From positions 25,366,611 through 25,430,610 of the forward strand of contig OY720345.1 in NCBI GenBank assembly GCA_963082975.1: a stretch of DNA of 64,000 nt, read 5' to 3'. Each line of letters begins with the position of its first letter. Positions within the stretch are counted from its first letter, which is position 1. The translations under genes were made by a program, and so were the position numbers. Source of the DNA: Labia minor (taxonomy: Eukaryota; Arthropoda; Insecta; Dermaptera; Spongiphoridae). Below, piece by piece: positions 32,096 through 43,574 of the stretch. The notes below the pieces were generated by a model. It was given only the letters and a program-made list of their open reading frames with translations, made no database searches and was not told the origin of the DNA.

Positions 32096-33571
32096 GGTAA
32101 ACGTAACTTCAACTAAATTTCTTTGAACTAATAGTTTTTTCAAATTGTTAAAAAGCAAAATTATGTTTTATGATTCAATTTCAATCCTATAGAAAAATTA
32201 ATTTTCTATTTTATTTTATTTTTAAAATAGATAATTAAAAATTTGTGTCAATTGTCTCAGAACTCATCTTAGGGTATAATCTTTATTTATTATTTTTATT
32301 TAAGTTATTTATTTTTTATTTTATTTTAGGAATTGTGAGTTAACTATAAAACTAATTATATAATCTTTTCTTTTTATATTTTTGATTATTCTTATTTAAT
32401 TTGAAAACTTGACATTGTTTTTATATACTTATTTTAAAATTTATAATTAACGGATTATTCATTAGCAACGCGCTAGGGAAACACTCCCCTCTAACTCACT
32501 ACTTGTTTAATAAAAACTCCGGAAAAATGTCTAATTTTTTAAAAAAAAATTTTAATAAACTAAATAAATAATTATATATTTCGCTAGTAATCAGATAATA
32601 GTGATGAATGAAAAATTCGAATATAGATAATAGAAAAAAACATTTCAAGAGGGATTTGTCTCACATAAATATTTCATTCAAAATGAGAATTCAAAATTGT
32701 GATATGAAAGTCATAGTGAAATCATATGTTAACTTCTTTGACTATATTTAAAATTAAAAATATTTATTAGATTAAAAAAATGTAGAGAATTTGTTCTTTC
32801 TTAATAAAATGAAATGAAATCGTATTTTATTTATATATTTATATAATTCTAGATTGCTCTGTCCCTTTACAGCCGCAGTAATACATATTATTTAGTTAAA
32901 AGTCTTTTCATTTATTTGATTTATAGAAACTAAATTTTTTGACTTATTTGGTCTCCCCATAACCATACAAAATAAATTCAAATATTTATATTTTTAATTT
33001 AAATTCAATTTAATTTAACCATGTGTGTCATAATAATTGGCGTATAGAAATATTAACTGTTCTTAGCGGGATTAGATTTGATATAAAGAGTTGTCCAATT
33101 TGGCCTTAATCCGTATTGATATTCTCCTAAAATTAGAAAAAAGCTTATAAATGAACCCGAGTCCAATTCATTTACCCATAAATGTTGAATGAGACAACAA
33201 AATTTCTAGATTTGGCTAAAACAATTTCGGTTTTTTTTAAATTTTAAAATAGAGACAGATTCTAATTATAAATATACGAATAGTGTATTATTATTATTAA
33301 AATTATTTTTATAAATATATTAATATATAATTTTATTCTAAATATACTCAAAGAATATCTATCTTTTAATATTATAATTGAATTCAAATTTCTGAATTTA
33401 AAACTAAGTCGATTTTCAAAAAAGAATGTATTCAAAATATTAAATAAAAAAAAATAAGGATTTAAATAAATTATTATATTATTATATATATATTATAGAA
33501 TATAATCATTTGGATTTAAAACAAATTTAAAAAATTTACCAAATTCTTAAAAGAAATAAGCTGACACCAGC
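32096..33571. other. AT-rich intergenic DNA, nothing recognised
   Basis: About 1.5 kb with only short open frames and homopolymer-rich AT sequence; no repeat shared with the rest of the window. Confidence 0.6.
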
Positions 33572-33713
33572 GAGATAGTCGAGTGGAGACACACCTCCAC
33601 TCGACTATCTCGCAATTTGAATTGGATTAAATAACATATATTATATTTAAATTAAATTTAATTCATTAAATTATAAATTAAAATCAATAAATAATTTCTG
33701 GCGAGATAGTAAA
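33572..33713 (-). mobile_element. family A mini-copy (both ends, centre deleted)
   Basis: A stray 3' terminus (GCGAGATAGTCGAGTGGAG, 33572 on) faces an inverted one (TCCACTCGACTATCTCGC, from 33593). The latter leads through the AT-rich tail directly to the 5' start CTGGCGAGATAGT at 33701-33713. The result is a 120-bp element holding little but the two ends, showing how short non-autonomous forms arise. Confidence 0.7.
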
Positions 33714-33899
33714 AATTTAAAACATCTCCTTTATATCATTTATTTAAAAAATCATATTTTAATTTTATTTATAAAAATCATTTTCGCTCATAAAAATATA
33801 ATGTTAATTAATAAATAAGTAATAAAACTAAAACCAAAACCTAAGACAATTTAAATAAGTCATTTTAATTGACGTTTTGTAAATATTAATAGCTAATAT

Positions 33900-34736
33900 T
33901 GGACAAGCCGTTGATTAAATAAAATATATTTCAGCCTGTCGGACCACCTGTGCCACTAATGAAGGAGTTAAAAAAACGAATTCTCAACTCTTTCACACGG
34001 GGAATAAAACAAATTATTTGGGAAAGGAACCCTTAAATATACTTCACCAAAGAGTGCAGTACGTTTGACTATTAACGCTTAGGAGAATCGCTTTGAACAT
34101 CCAAAATCTTAAAGCAATAACAAATTAAATTAATCAAATATCCGATGCTAACATATGGGCCTGCAAAGGAAAGATTAGGTTCACTTTTTCTAAAATAAAA
34201 GATAAGTGTTCGTTGCCACGCTATAAAATGTATTTAATTAAAGAAAAATTGATATAAAGTAAAGAAACTAAAATAAAATTAAAATATAAAAATAAAAGAA
34301 ATAAATGCTGGCTAATACTCAGCTAAAACAAACAAATTACAAAAATATAGTAATAATAAATGAAACACAGTGTCTCCACGTGTTTTTACAACGAAATGGC
34401 GAATTTACACCTAAAAAGCGTGGAAAAGATATCCACTTCTAAAAGATACAAGTTATCAACATGAAGTCCCACAAGCAAGTCTCAAATGCAAGTGAGAGAG
34501 ATCACCTCTGGTTCAAGGTAGCTAGCCGTTGGCGCCATGGGCCAAAATCGAGCATGGTGATTGGCTGTGAGGAGTCATGTGACTAGTGGTGTTAAAGTAG
34601 CCACTAAACTCAACACATGGCATACCAATATAATAAAAAAAAAACATGCATATTTAAAAAGGAAAAAATTACAAATTTATATAAAAATAAATTGACCTTA
34701 AAATAAATAAATCTAAATCAGGGAGAGGCGTTAACA
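33900..34736 (-). repeat. 3' LTR of the BEL/Pao element
   Basis: 837 bp, TGGACAAGCC at the left and GGCGTTAACA at the right as read on plus. Matches the copy at 37236-38072 at every place compared. Confidence 0.95.
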
Positions 34737-34750
34737 TCCTCCCCCCTTCA
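34737..34750 (-). other. polypurine tract of the BEL/Pao element
   Basis: On the minus strand TGAAGGGGGGAGGA lies immediately before the 3' LTR, the position and composition expected for the plus-strand primer. Confidence 0.8.
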
Positions 34751-34959
34751 GTGAAGAAACGCAGTTTATCACTGACCAAAACTTAAAGGTAATTTACATA
34801 AAATTAGCTTATAAAAAATATAGATGTTTAAGTAGTAGGATACATTATTAAAATAAATGACCTAATAAAATTTATTTGAGGTGCCAACTTGCACAGATTT
34901 TTTAAAGTCAACTTTTACAATTAAGTTTACAATTTTGATTTTTAATTAATAAAAGGTAG

Positions 34960-35103
34960 ATGAGTCAGTGCTTCTCCAGTGAGAAAAATGCCCGGGAGAA
35001 ATTAATTCAATGGATTAAGGATCAACGGTTTCAGGAGTGGGAGGTAGAGAATTTAATACAACTTCCACTGGCAAAGCAGGGTATGCATTCCACCAAACCA
35101 ATT
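34960..35103 (-). pseudogene. remnant of Pol-side coding after the deletion
   Basis: Downstream of the Gag-protease stop the minus strand stays open in another frame: LQKLQELELVWWNAYPALP, then VEVVLNSLPPTPETVDP and a stop near 35017. LQKLQELE resembles the start of the BEL reverse transcriptase region. What follows looks like sequence from far downstream, so the deletion junction probably lies here. This assignment is inference. Confidence 0.4.
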
Positions 35104-37095
35104 CTAACTCCTGTAATTTTTGTAAACTTGTGCTCTGATATTGAGCACATCCCTTATTTCATTTTTATTTTGCCATTTTTTATTAATGTTGAAACATTTG
35201 ACGTTAAGGGGAATAGCCTGACCAAACATAACAAACCCTAACTCGGTAGATTGTGCTATAATAGAGCTATCTTTATTTTTAATAATTTCGGGTTTAATAA
35301 TTTTGCTAAATAATTTAACTCCTATTATTATATCAACTTGACTAGGAGAGAAGAAACTGGGGTCAGATAAAGGCAAACGTTTAGCGAAATTAAATTGATT
35401 GCGTTTCAATGGCAACGATGGCAATTTTAAATTTAAATTATCCACTACATTGAAAGTAGTGTTTAAACGAAACGAATTATCAACTGGGGAAGAAATATTA
35501 ATTTTTACAAAAGAATTGCTTTTGCCTAAAGGTTGATTTTTAATTCCGGTAAGTTTTATATTGGAGGATTGCTTAGGTAATTTCATCTTGTCCACTAAGG
35601 AGTTAGAGATAAGTGAGATTTCAGAGCCCATATCAATCAAGGCTTTAACTTTAAAAGTTTTACCTGCATTATCATTTAAAATAACTGTTGCCTTGCCCAG
35701 TAAAGAAGTCGTATTTTTTCCACGACAAAAATGAACACTGGAATTTGAAGAGGCAGGATTTTCTTGTGGAGAGGATGACCTGGAGTTGCTACTCACTGAC
35801 GCATCACCTTTTGTACTCTTTGTAGGTGATCTAGAAGATCCCCGACGATTTTTATCTCTAAAAATATGTAAAAGAAAATTGTGTGGATTATTACATAATT
35901 TACAATTACTCCATTTGCATTGCTTTGAAGTATGTTTATTAGAAAAGCATAGAGAACACAATTCGTTCTCCTTTACAAATTTAATTTTATCTTTAACAGA
36001 TAAATTCAAGAAATTTTTGCAGCCTTGTAAATAATGTGCACCTTTGCACATGGTACATTTTATATAAGCATTTTTATTTATGTTACCAGAAGTTTTAATA
36101 TTATAAACTCTGTTATTTCTTTTATGAAACGAATTTGCCTTTGGATTATTATTGTAATTATTATTATAATTAATGGAAAATTTATTAGCATGAGTCTCAT
36201 GGAAAGAGTCAGCTAATTTATCTAAAAATTCCAAAACCTGATTCAACTTTGGGATTTCATCCTTGTTAAGGGAAAAAATCCACTTTTGATGAGTATGCTC
36301 ATCCAATTTTGAGGTAACCAATCTCACAAGGAAATGGTTCCAAGCATCAGTATCAATTTTTAAATTATCCAACTGCAAAATCGTTTCTCTTACCGTAGAA
36401 ACTAATCCAGTGTAAGATTCAGCACTGGGAGTTTTAATAGGTTTTAAATTTAAGAATTTATCGACAAGATTGAAAACAATCTTGCGATAATTATAATACT
36501 TAGCTTCCAACATCTCGAAAGCTATGGTAAAATTCTCGTCGGAAGTCGGCAAATGGTTGATGAGCTCCTTTGCTGGTCCCGCCAGGTAAGATTTTAAATA
36601 CTGCAGCTTTTGGGAAGCGGATAGCTGCAGGTTGTTGGTAACGGCTGCTTCAAATTGGTTCTTGAAGGGAATATACTCTTCAAATGAACCACTAAATATT
36701 GGTAAATTAAGTTTAGGTAGATTCACTGTATTTGCACTCTGGGCACTAAACGTGGCGTTCATATCAAACTTTGGCCCATTATCACTTGCTGAAATGTTTT
36801 TAAGCTGAATTGTATTTAAAAATAACAATTCAGCTTTAATTAATGTTAATATTGGTTGGACTTGTACCTCATTGTTCAATTTTGATTTAAAAATATTTAA
36901 ACGAAACGTTTCGATTTCGTTCAACGTTTTTTCAATCTTGTTTACCAGCCTTGAGTAGCTCAAGTCTGGTAAATCATTGATTGACTGCACAAGACTTTTA
37001 ATGTCTTCCAAATTAAGGTTTAATAATGTCCAATCATCTACCACCTCATCTGCATGTGCATACAGAAATAAAACTGAGGATGGAGTGCTGGACAT
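35104..37095 (-). CDS. BEL/Pao Gag-protease polyprotein
   Basis: 663 residues. The region about 125-310 (LPKLNLPIFSGSFEEYIPF, then KLQYLKSYLAGPAKELI) is the capsid-like DUF1759 domain of BEL/Pao Gag. It packages element RNA in cytoplasmic particles. Residues 347-359 form a C-x2-C-x3-H-x4-C knuckle, 380-393 a second Cys/His cluster, and 398-410 a third. These bind RNA. A serine-rich linker follows (420-455). Residues 470-600 are the Pao-type aspartic protease, with ALIDMGSEISLIS at 485-497 and VDIIIGVKLFSKI near 588-599. The catalytic D-S/T-G triad reads D488-M-G490, so protease activity is doubtful. The frame is otherwise intact from ATG to stop, consistent with a young insertion. The start is the first in-frame ATG after the 5' LTR. 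Confidence 0.92.
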   Translation of the reverse strand: MSSTPSSVLFLYAHADEVVDDWTLLNLNLEDIKSLVQSINDLPDLSYSRLVNKIEKTLNEIETFRLNIFKSKLNNEVQVQPILTLIKAELLFLNTIQLKNISASDNGPKFDMNATFSAQSANTVNLPKLNLPIFSGSFEEYIPFKNQFEAAVTNNLQLSASQKLQYLKSYLAGPAKELINHLPTSDENFTIAFEMLEAKYYNYRKIVFNLVDKFLNLKPIKTPSAESYTGLVSTVRETILQLDNLKIDTDAWNHFLVRLVTSKLDEHTHQKWIFSLNKDEIPKLNQVLEFLDKLADSFHETHANKFSINYNNNYNNNPKANSFHKRNNRVYNIKTSGNINKNAYIKCTMCKGAHYLQGCKNFLNLSVKDKIKFVKENELCSLCFSNKHTSKQCKWSNCKLCNNPHNFLLHIFRDKNRRGSSRSPTKSTKGDASVSSNSRSSSPQENPASSNSSVHFCRGKNTTSLLGKATVILNDNAGKTFKVKALIDMGSEISLISNSLVDKMKLPKQSSNIKLTGIKNQPLGKSNSFVKINISSPVDNSFRLNTTFNVVDNLNLKLPSLPLKRNQFNFAKRLPLSDPSFFSPSQVDIIIGVKLFSKIIKPEIIKNKDSSIIAQSTELGFVMFGQAIPLNVKCFNINKKWQNKNEIRDVLNIRAQVYKNYRS

Positions 37096-37203
37096 TTTAA
37101 AAATGTATAAAAACTAAAAAAAAAAAATATATAATAAATGAATTAAAAAAAAAAAGTGAACCTGTACTTTTCGATTTGGTTATCCAACCGAAACTCCCGC
37201 GTA

Positions 37204-37221
37204 GTCCTGTCACGGTCGCCA
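37204..37221 (-). other. tRNA-Arg primer-binding site
   Basis: On the plus strand GTCCTGTCACGGTCGCCA is the 3' end of an insect tRNA-Arg including CCA, as I recall that tRNA. Its complement therefore stands as the binding site 14 bases inside the 5' LTR. Confidence 0.75.
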
Positions 37222-37235
37222 GAAGTTAAGGGGTA

Positions 37236-38072
37236 TGGACAAGCCGTTGATTAAATAAAATATATTTCAGCCTGTCGGACCACCTGTGCCACTAATGAAG
37301 GAGTTAAAAAAACGAATTCTCAACTCTTTCACACGGGGAATAAAACAAATTATTTGGGAAAGGAACCCTTAAATATACTTCACCAAAGAGTGCAGTACGT
37401 TTGACTATTAACGCTTAGGAGAATCGCTTTGAACATCCAAAATCTTAAAGCAATAACAAATTAAATTAATCAAATATCCGATGCTAACATATGGGCCTGC
37501 AAAGGAAAGATTAGGTTCACTTTTTCTAAAATAAAAGATAAGTGTTCGTTGCCACGCTATAAAATGTATTTAATTAAAGAAAAATTGATATAAAGTAAAG
37601 AAACTAAAATAAAATTAAAATATAAAAATAAAAGAAATAAATGCTGGCTAATACTCAGCTAAAACAAACAAATTACAAAAATATAGTAATAATAAATGAA
37701 ACACAGTGTCTCCACGTGTTTTTACAACGAAATGGCGAATTTACACCTAAAAAGCGTGGAAAAGATATCCACTTCTAAAAGATACAAGTTATCAACATGA
37801 AGTCCCACAAGCAAGTCTCAAATGCAAGTGAGAGAGATCACCTCTGGTTCAAGGTAGCTAGCCGTTGGCGCCATGGGCCAAAATCGAGCATGGTGATTGG
37901 CTGTGAGGAGTCATGTGACTAGTGGTGTTAAAGTAGCCACTAAACTCAACACATGGCATACCAATATAATAAAAAAAAAACATGCATATTTAAAAAGGAA
38001 AAAATTACAAATTTATATAAAAATAAATTGACCTTAAAATAAATAAATCTAAATCAGGGAGAGGCGTTAACA
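37236..38072 (-). repeat. 5' LTR of the BEL/Pao element
   Basis: 837 bp, same length and sequence as the 3' LTR. Promoter and polyadenylation signals should lie within it, but none was singled out. Confidence 0.95.
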
Positions 38073-38077
38073 AATAT

Positions 38078-39009
38078 AATAATAGTTCTCAATAATAATA
38101 AAAAATTAATTTTTTATTTATTTAATTATAGGTACGTTAATTCACTAAGAATTAATCTATTTTAATACTATATTATTTTTATTAATATTAATATCTCTTT
38201 CTCACTCTTTAGAAAGATTTTATTAAACTAACATAATTTGAATGAATTTTATTTTTTTAATTTTAACTTTTTTCATTTTTAAAATAATTCAATTAGTATT
38301 TATTTACATATAAATGAAAATTTTCTCAACCTTCACTTTATTTATATAAACTTATCTAATATATGCCATTGAAAATTATTATCAATAATTTTAATATAAT
38401 ATTTAAAATTTCCTTTTAAATGGAATAATATAATACATTATTAATAAAAAATCATATAAAACATAATTTTACCGCATATTTTATATATTAATTGATTTGA
38501 TAAAGAGGAGAATATGTATAAATAAATCCCAATAATCAGTGAACAACCATTAATATCATTAAATCCGAAATTTTAGATCAATCATGCGTTAATGAGAATA
38601 CAATCATCATTTACAAAGACCTTTCTTTATTCTACTTAAGAATTAAAATCACAACTCAAATTATAAAGTTCCATCATATGCCAAATTTTACCAGATGAGC
38701 CAAGTGTTTCTATGAGAAATGAATCATAAATCGAGTCAGCAATTTAATTCGATCGACGATGAGAGAGTAATCCGTATAAAGATATGGCATTGCATCTTGC
38801 ATGTATTTTTATCAAAGTCACCCCTGACGCAATCTCTAGAAACTCCAAACACCCATAAATTTACATTCTTAGGAAGTCAACCTATCCATCATCTCTTTCC
38901 ATTAATCTCTCCCAAATGAATCCTCATGATAGATTAATAACAAATATTTGTACAGAGCTTATGAACTTATATTTACCTTCGATGTAGATGGAATATTAAA
39001 ATTAAAAAT
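38078..39009. other. AT-rich intergenic DNA
   Basis: No repeat shared with the window. 38640-38935 is somewhat more complex (contains GATCGACGATGAGAGAGTAA and GTCACCCCTGACGCAATC) with a 66-codon open frame on plus from 38719. I see no domain or splice context, so I do not call a gene. Confidence 0.5.
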
Positions 39010-40141
39010 CTGGAGTGTCTCCACTCGACTATGTTGCAAATTTGCTTTGGATTAATTAAAATTTATTATATTTAAATTAAATTTAATTAATTAAATTGTA
39101 AATTAAAATTAATAAACAATATTTATTAAAGCAGCGCGTGTTTGGCTCTTTGTTGATGGCACCACGTCACGTGATTGCCAGTCAACGTGTTAAAAATTTA
39201 ATTCCGGTACTTTCAGCCATTCAATCAAGCTGAAATTCTATATAAAGCAGTTTTATACAATTTTTAATCATGTGAAAAACTATCAAACATATATCTTTAT
39301 TACTATCTCGCCAGATGATGTTGAGATTTTGATGTTTTTATACGTTTTGAAGGTTCCTGATTCATTTTTACTAAGGTTGAGAAAAATGTCTCTGTGTGTG
39401 TATGTATGTAACCAAGATTACGCAAAAACGGTTTGAGCTAGAATGATGAAATTTGGTACAATTATTCAAAATTCATAATTTTCTATCAAATTTTGAGAAA
39501 TGTAGCACAACCGGAAGAGGGTTATTACCTACAACGTTTTGATTTTTTTTCTTCTAAACTGACCGTAAAAATAAAGAAATATGTTTGATAGTTATTCACA
39601 TGATTAAAAATTGTATAAAACTGCTATATATAGAATTTCAGCTTGATTGAATGGCTGAAAGTACCAGAATTAATTTTTTAACACTGCAAATCTCACGCGC
39701 CAACACGTGACGTGGTGCCATTAACAAAGAGCCAAACATGCGCTGGTTTAATAAATATTATTTTTTAATTTTAATTTATAATTTAATTAATTTAATTTAA
39801 TTTAAATTAATATGTTATTTAATCTAATTAAAATTCGAGTGGAGACACTCCAGATTTTTTTTATGGTCAGTTTAGAGGAAAAAAATTAAAAACTTGGTAG
39901 GTATTGAGTTACATTTCTTAAAAGTTGATAGAAAACTAAGAATTTTGAATAATGACCGTGCACCAAATTTCATTATTCTAGCTCAAACTGTTTTTGCGTA
40001 ATCTTGTCTACATACACACATACAGAGACATTTTTCTCAACCTTAGTGAAAATTACTCAGGGACCTTCAAAACGTATAAAAACATAAAAATCTCGACATC
40101 AAAAATTTTCGTGATCGCAATACTATCTCTGGCGAAATAGT
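39010..40141. mobile_element. family A repeat (reversed) interrupted by another family A repeat
   Basis: The outer element is on the minus strand. Its 3' half is 39010-39301 (CTGGAGTGTCTCCACTCGAC at the left end) and its 5' half about 39854-40141 (ending CTGGCGAAATAGT). Between them lies a complete plus-strand copy at 39302-39853. The break falls in the T-run of the family's TCTTTATTTTTACGGTCAC block, so a member of the family has jumped into another member. Confidence 0.8.
39302..39853 (+). mobile_element. family A Helentron-like repeat, nested copy 8
   Basis: 552 bp, start ACTATCTCGCCAGATGATG, end AATTCGAGTGGAGACACTCC then AG, with the subterminal GCGAGATAG motif partly lost. Base before is T; after CTCCAGA comes T. 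Confidence 0.8.
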
Positions 40142-40237
40142 AAAAATGGCATAGTTTTCTTTAGTTATTAGTTTAAAATAAAATTAATACTATTGATTTT
40201 TTCACAAAAAAAAAAATGCTATTACAAAATTTAAAAA

Positions 40238-40723
40238 TGGGTTGTGGCCATACCCAGAACCGACCGATTTGAAATAAATTAATTTCTAAACAAGATTATA
40301 TATCTATATATAAAGTATAAAAAAAATATATTTTTAACTTAAATTAATTCGTTTTTATTTTTAGTTTAATTATACTCAATTATTTATTAATACTATATTT
40401 TAAGTAAAAAATTTCGAAAAATAATTATAAAATTAATACTTAGTAAACTACCACTTCCGGTTCCGGATATACACCACAAGTTGAAGAATTCATGCTATTG
40501 ATGCATTAAGTAAATATACCAAATTTTATCATAATCCGTTGAGTCGGTCAAGCTATACATGTCTATCCGGACACATAATGGACAGACGGACAGATAGACA
40601 GACATCATTAAAAAAAAAATACTTTTTTCTGTTAAAAAAATTCATGATAGGAAGAGATGTAACAATCACCACATGTGAAATTTTATATGAAAACAATACC
40701 TTCCCTTCTTATTGTCGGTCGGT
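40238..40723 (-). mobile_element. family B repeat, reversed
   Basis: Right end (its 5' start) reads ACCGACCGACAATAAG on the minus strand. The left end carries the degenerate hairpin terminus GGGTTGTGGCCATACCCAG. The middle has GGACAGACGGACAGATAGAC in place of the regular (GGAC)n. The TGACGTCA-containing block is missing. Confidence 0.65.
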
Positions 40724-41291
40724 AAAAATTACATGGTATGACTTTGGAAAGACTCAAAGTCAATGTAGGAGTTTATTTTTTCGTATATTGTAACATGTAT
40801 TTTCATTTCAAATTTTTTATTTTTTTTATTGATTCAGTTTGCAAATTGCATGATTTTCGTGTTGTGTATTTGAGGGGGGAGGGGGAGATAGAGAGAGCCG
40901 CGGAGGCTCGGAGGGGAGAATGGAAAACAAATTTCCATATATAATAATATACATTGAAAAACGCTTAACAGAACAGTTTTTGTTTTTGTAATTTTCTTTC
41001 TCTCTGTTAATTTTAGTCTATTAAAGAGGGGGAGGCGGGAGAGACTGTGTCCTTGTTTAATCATTTCTTAGAATTGGCTCACATGTCCAAGTGAGAAACA
41101 CAGGAGGACCTTCCTTCTTTGCCGTTTCATGGATCACCTCGTTATATAACATAATAATAAAAAATCACCTTGACAAATTGTTATCTGAACAAGAAAGGGA
41201 TGAAAAGAATTAAACTTTTCTTGGATTTCATCAAGGAAGATTGTTTTATAATATCTTTACTTATTGTAATATGTATATTTACATATCAGAG
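40724..41291. other. AT-rich spacer with two purine-rich tracts
   Basis: Tracts near 40874-40920 (GAGGGGGGAGGGGGAGATAG) and 41026-41048 (AGAGGGGGAGGCGGGAGAG) stand out. No gene or known repeat recognised. Confidence 0.5.
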
Positions 41292-41579
41292 CAGAGGTTC
41301 CCAATCTTTTCTGGTTCGCGGCTCCCTAAATAATCGGATTTTTTCCGAGGCTCCCTTAATACATCAGATTTTTATATAATTTTTTTACTTTCTTGAAAAA
41401 TTGGAAAACTTTCCTTTTTTAAAAGCGATTACCCATTTAACAGCGAAAAATTAACAAGCTTACAAGATTGCTGGCTCAAAATTTCAAGTATTAGAAAATT
41501 TAATTAAATATTTCGCGGCGCCCTCTTGATGGCATCGCGGCTCCCCGGGGAGCCGCGGCGCACACTTTGGAAATCAACG
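41292..41579. mobile_element. hAT-type MITE, 288 bp
   Basis: Starts CAGAGGTTCCCAATC and ends with a diverged inverse (TTGGAAATCAACG). Flanked by 8 bp TATCAGAG (41284-41291) and TATTAGAG (41580-41587), a target duplication with one change. Inner part is GC-rich (GCGGCTCCCCGGGGAGCCGC hairpin). Non-coding. Confidence 0.75.
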
Positions 41580-41654
41580 TATTAGAGATAAAATTCAAAA
41601 AGTAAAATTTGTTAAAATCGACATTAACTTTTTAGAGTTGTCTATCAAATATTT

Positions 41655-42025
41655 ATTTATTTGTTTTTGGAAAATATATTTGAAAAATGAATTCTTCGCA
41701 GCAATTTTGGGCCAAAGAAAGATGAGGTCACTGGGGAATAGCGGAGGCTGCAAAACGAGGAATTGCATGACCTCTATGCATCTCCAGACAAGTTAGGGTT
41801 ATAAAGTCGAGAATGTTACGATGGGTAGAATGTGGCTAGAATGGGAGAAGAAAGACTGGCGAAAAATAAATTTGTGGGGAAACAACCGGTTGGAAGACCA
41901 AATAGTAATAATGGATAATATAGGAAGTACATAAGAAAGATAAAGAAAATAGGAGTTTGAGTCCCTTCACTCAATATAGGAAAACTTGGAGAAATAAGAT
42001 TGTTGCGACCAATAACTATCAAATT
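41655..42025 (+). pseudogene. RTE-like LINE, C-terminal fragment
   Basis: Degenerate version of the segment at 31720-32090 (FFAAILGQRKMRSLGNSGG-like and ELHDLYASPD in shifting frames). Same element type, independently decayed. Confidence 0.7.
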
Positions 42026-42035
42026 CTGAAGAGCT

Positions 42036-42094
42036 ACATATATATATATATATATATATATATAAGTATAGATAGATAGATAAATAGATAGATT
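42036..42094. repeat. (AT)n and (TAGA)n microsatellite
   Basis: AT dinucleotide run followed by TAGATAGATAGATAAATAGA. Confidence 0.95.
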
Positions 42095-42674
42095 TATTTG
42101 TTTATTAATATAATAGAAATTGTTTACTTCATTCTTATAAAATTACAAATTACTACAAACAATTCAAATGTTTTATATAAAGTTTTTTACTCAAAAATTA
42201 GTTAAATATATAATAATATTAAGTTTATTTATTTATTATTTAAAAGTTAAAGTGCCATGTTAATGTTATATAATTATAATTATATTGTCTTAAAGATGTT
42301 TAATGAAAAATTGTCAATATTGGGAATCATGCCTCTTTAGATATTGTAGAAACATGAACCCTTCTATTGATATGAAGTTCTATGTTTAATTTTCACCATG
42401 TCGGTGAACATATGCATTTTTATCTTTAGGAAGACCAATGAATAGATGAAGAGCACTACTATTATTAATATTAAATAGCGTTTGTTGTGATTTCACAGAG
42501 TTTTTATCTCAATTAGAATTTTTTTTTTATAATTTTCATCAAGGTATCATTTTAATTTATGAATTAACTAATTATGGCTGGTAAGTTACTTGAATTATAG
42601 TTAAAGGTGATATTTTTGTTTACTAGAATTCTTGACTTCCCCATTGTTAAAGTGATCGATTTGGCTTTATTTTT

Positions 42675-43254
42675 ACTATCTCGCCAGAAAATTTTCGATG
42701 TCAAGATTTTGATGTTTTTATACGTTTGAAGGTTCCTGAATCATTTTCACTAAGGTTGAGAAAAATGTCTCTGTGTGTGAGTGTGTGAATATGTATGTAG
42801 ACAAGATTACGCAAAAACAGTTTGAGCTAGAATCATCAAATTTGGTATACGGGCATTATTCAAAATTCGTAGTTTTCTCTCAACTTTTGAGAAATGTAGC
42901 TCAACCGGAAGAGGATCATTACCTACAACGTTTTGATTTTTTTTCCTCTAAACTGACCGTAGAAATAAAGAAATATGTTTGATAGTTTTTCACATGATTA
43001 AAAATTGTATAAAACTGCTATATATAGAATTTCAGCTTGATTGAATGGCTGAAAGTACCAGAATTAATTTTTTAACACTGCAAATCTCACGCGCCAACAC
43101 GTGACGTGGTGCCATCAACAAAGAGCCAAACATGCACTGGTTTAATAAATATTATTTATTAATTTTAATTTATAATTTAATTAATTTAATTTAAATTAAT
43201 ATATGTTATTTAATCCAATTCAAATTGCGAGATAGTCGAGTGGAGACACTCCAG
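42675..43254 (+). mobile_element. family A Helentron-like repeat, copy 10
   Basis: 580 bp, one of the cleanest copies: start ACTATCTCGCCAGAAAATTT, GTGTGTGAGTGTGTGAATAT microsatellite, end GCGAGATAGTCGAGTGGAG then ACACTCCAG. T before, CT after. A 69-codon open frame at 42773 belongs to the repeat and recurs broken in other copies, so it is not a gene. Confidence 0.82.
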
Positions 43255-43574
43255 CTTATTTTCTTAACAAGTGCATTGATTCAAATATAAATGCGATGAT
43301 GTGTATACTTACAATATCAATTTTAGACTCCAATGATTTCATTGAGATGGTCAGAATTCTGATAATATTAGAATCAAGACTGCTTTTAATTCTTTACGAG
43401 TTATCTTGTAAATTTCCAAAATGCATTCTTTCTATTCATTTTTCATTAATTGTGGATATCGATTTGAACACTTTAAATATGATTTTCGTTTGAGTGTAAA
43501 TAATAAATATAAATCTAATCAAAAACATACCTGTTAAAAAGGGGGCCAAGTTCCTATCGTCTATTTGTTTGCCT

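Larger units (their letters stand above)
33900..38072 (-). mobile_element. BEL/Pao LTR retrotransposon, internally deleted, two LTRs
   Basis: 4173 bp, coding on the minus strand. Two 837-bp LTRs start TG and end CA, and the element is flanked by the 5-bp target duplication AATAT (33895-33899, 38073-38077). Next to the 5' LTR is a primer-binding site matching the 3' end of tRNA-Arg. Next to the 3' LTR is a purine tract. The internal region is only 2.5 kb and codes for Gag and protease alone: reverse transcriptase, RNase H and integrase, about 3.5 kb in relatives, are missing. The two LTRs look identical wherever I compared them, so insertion is recent, and mobilisation in trans by a full-length relative is likely. 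Confidence 0.95.

Noticed and set aside
31815-32158. Overlapping open frames on both strands near 31.8-32.1 kb
   Set aside because: The plus strand is the decayed LINE C-terminus; the minus frames are its mirror.
35786-36216. Two plus-strand open frames of 82 and 60 codons
   Set aside because: Antisense to the BEL/Pao Gag-protease frame, with no independent support.
41816-42022. 68-codon minus frame
   Set aside because: Antisense of a LINE fragment.
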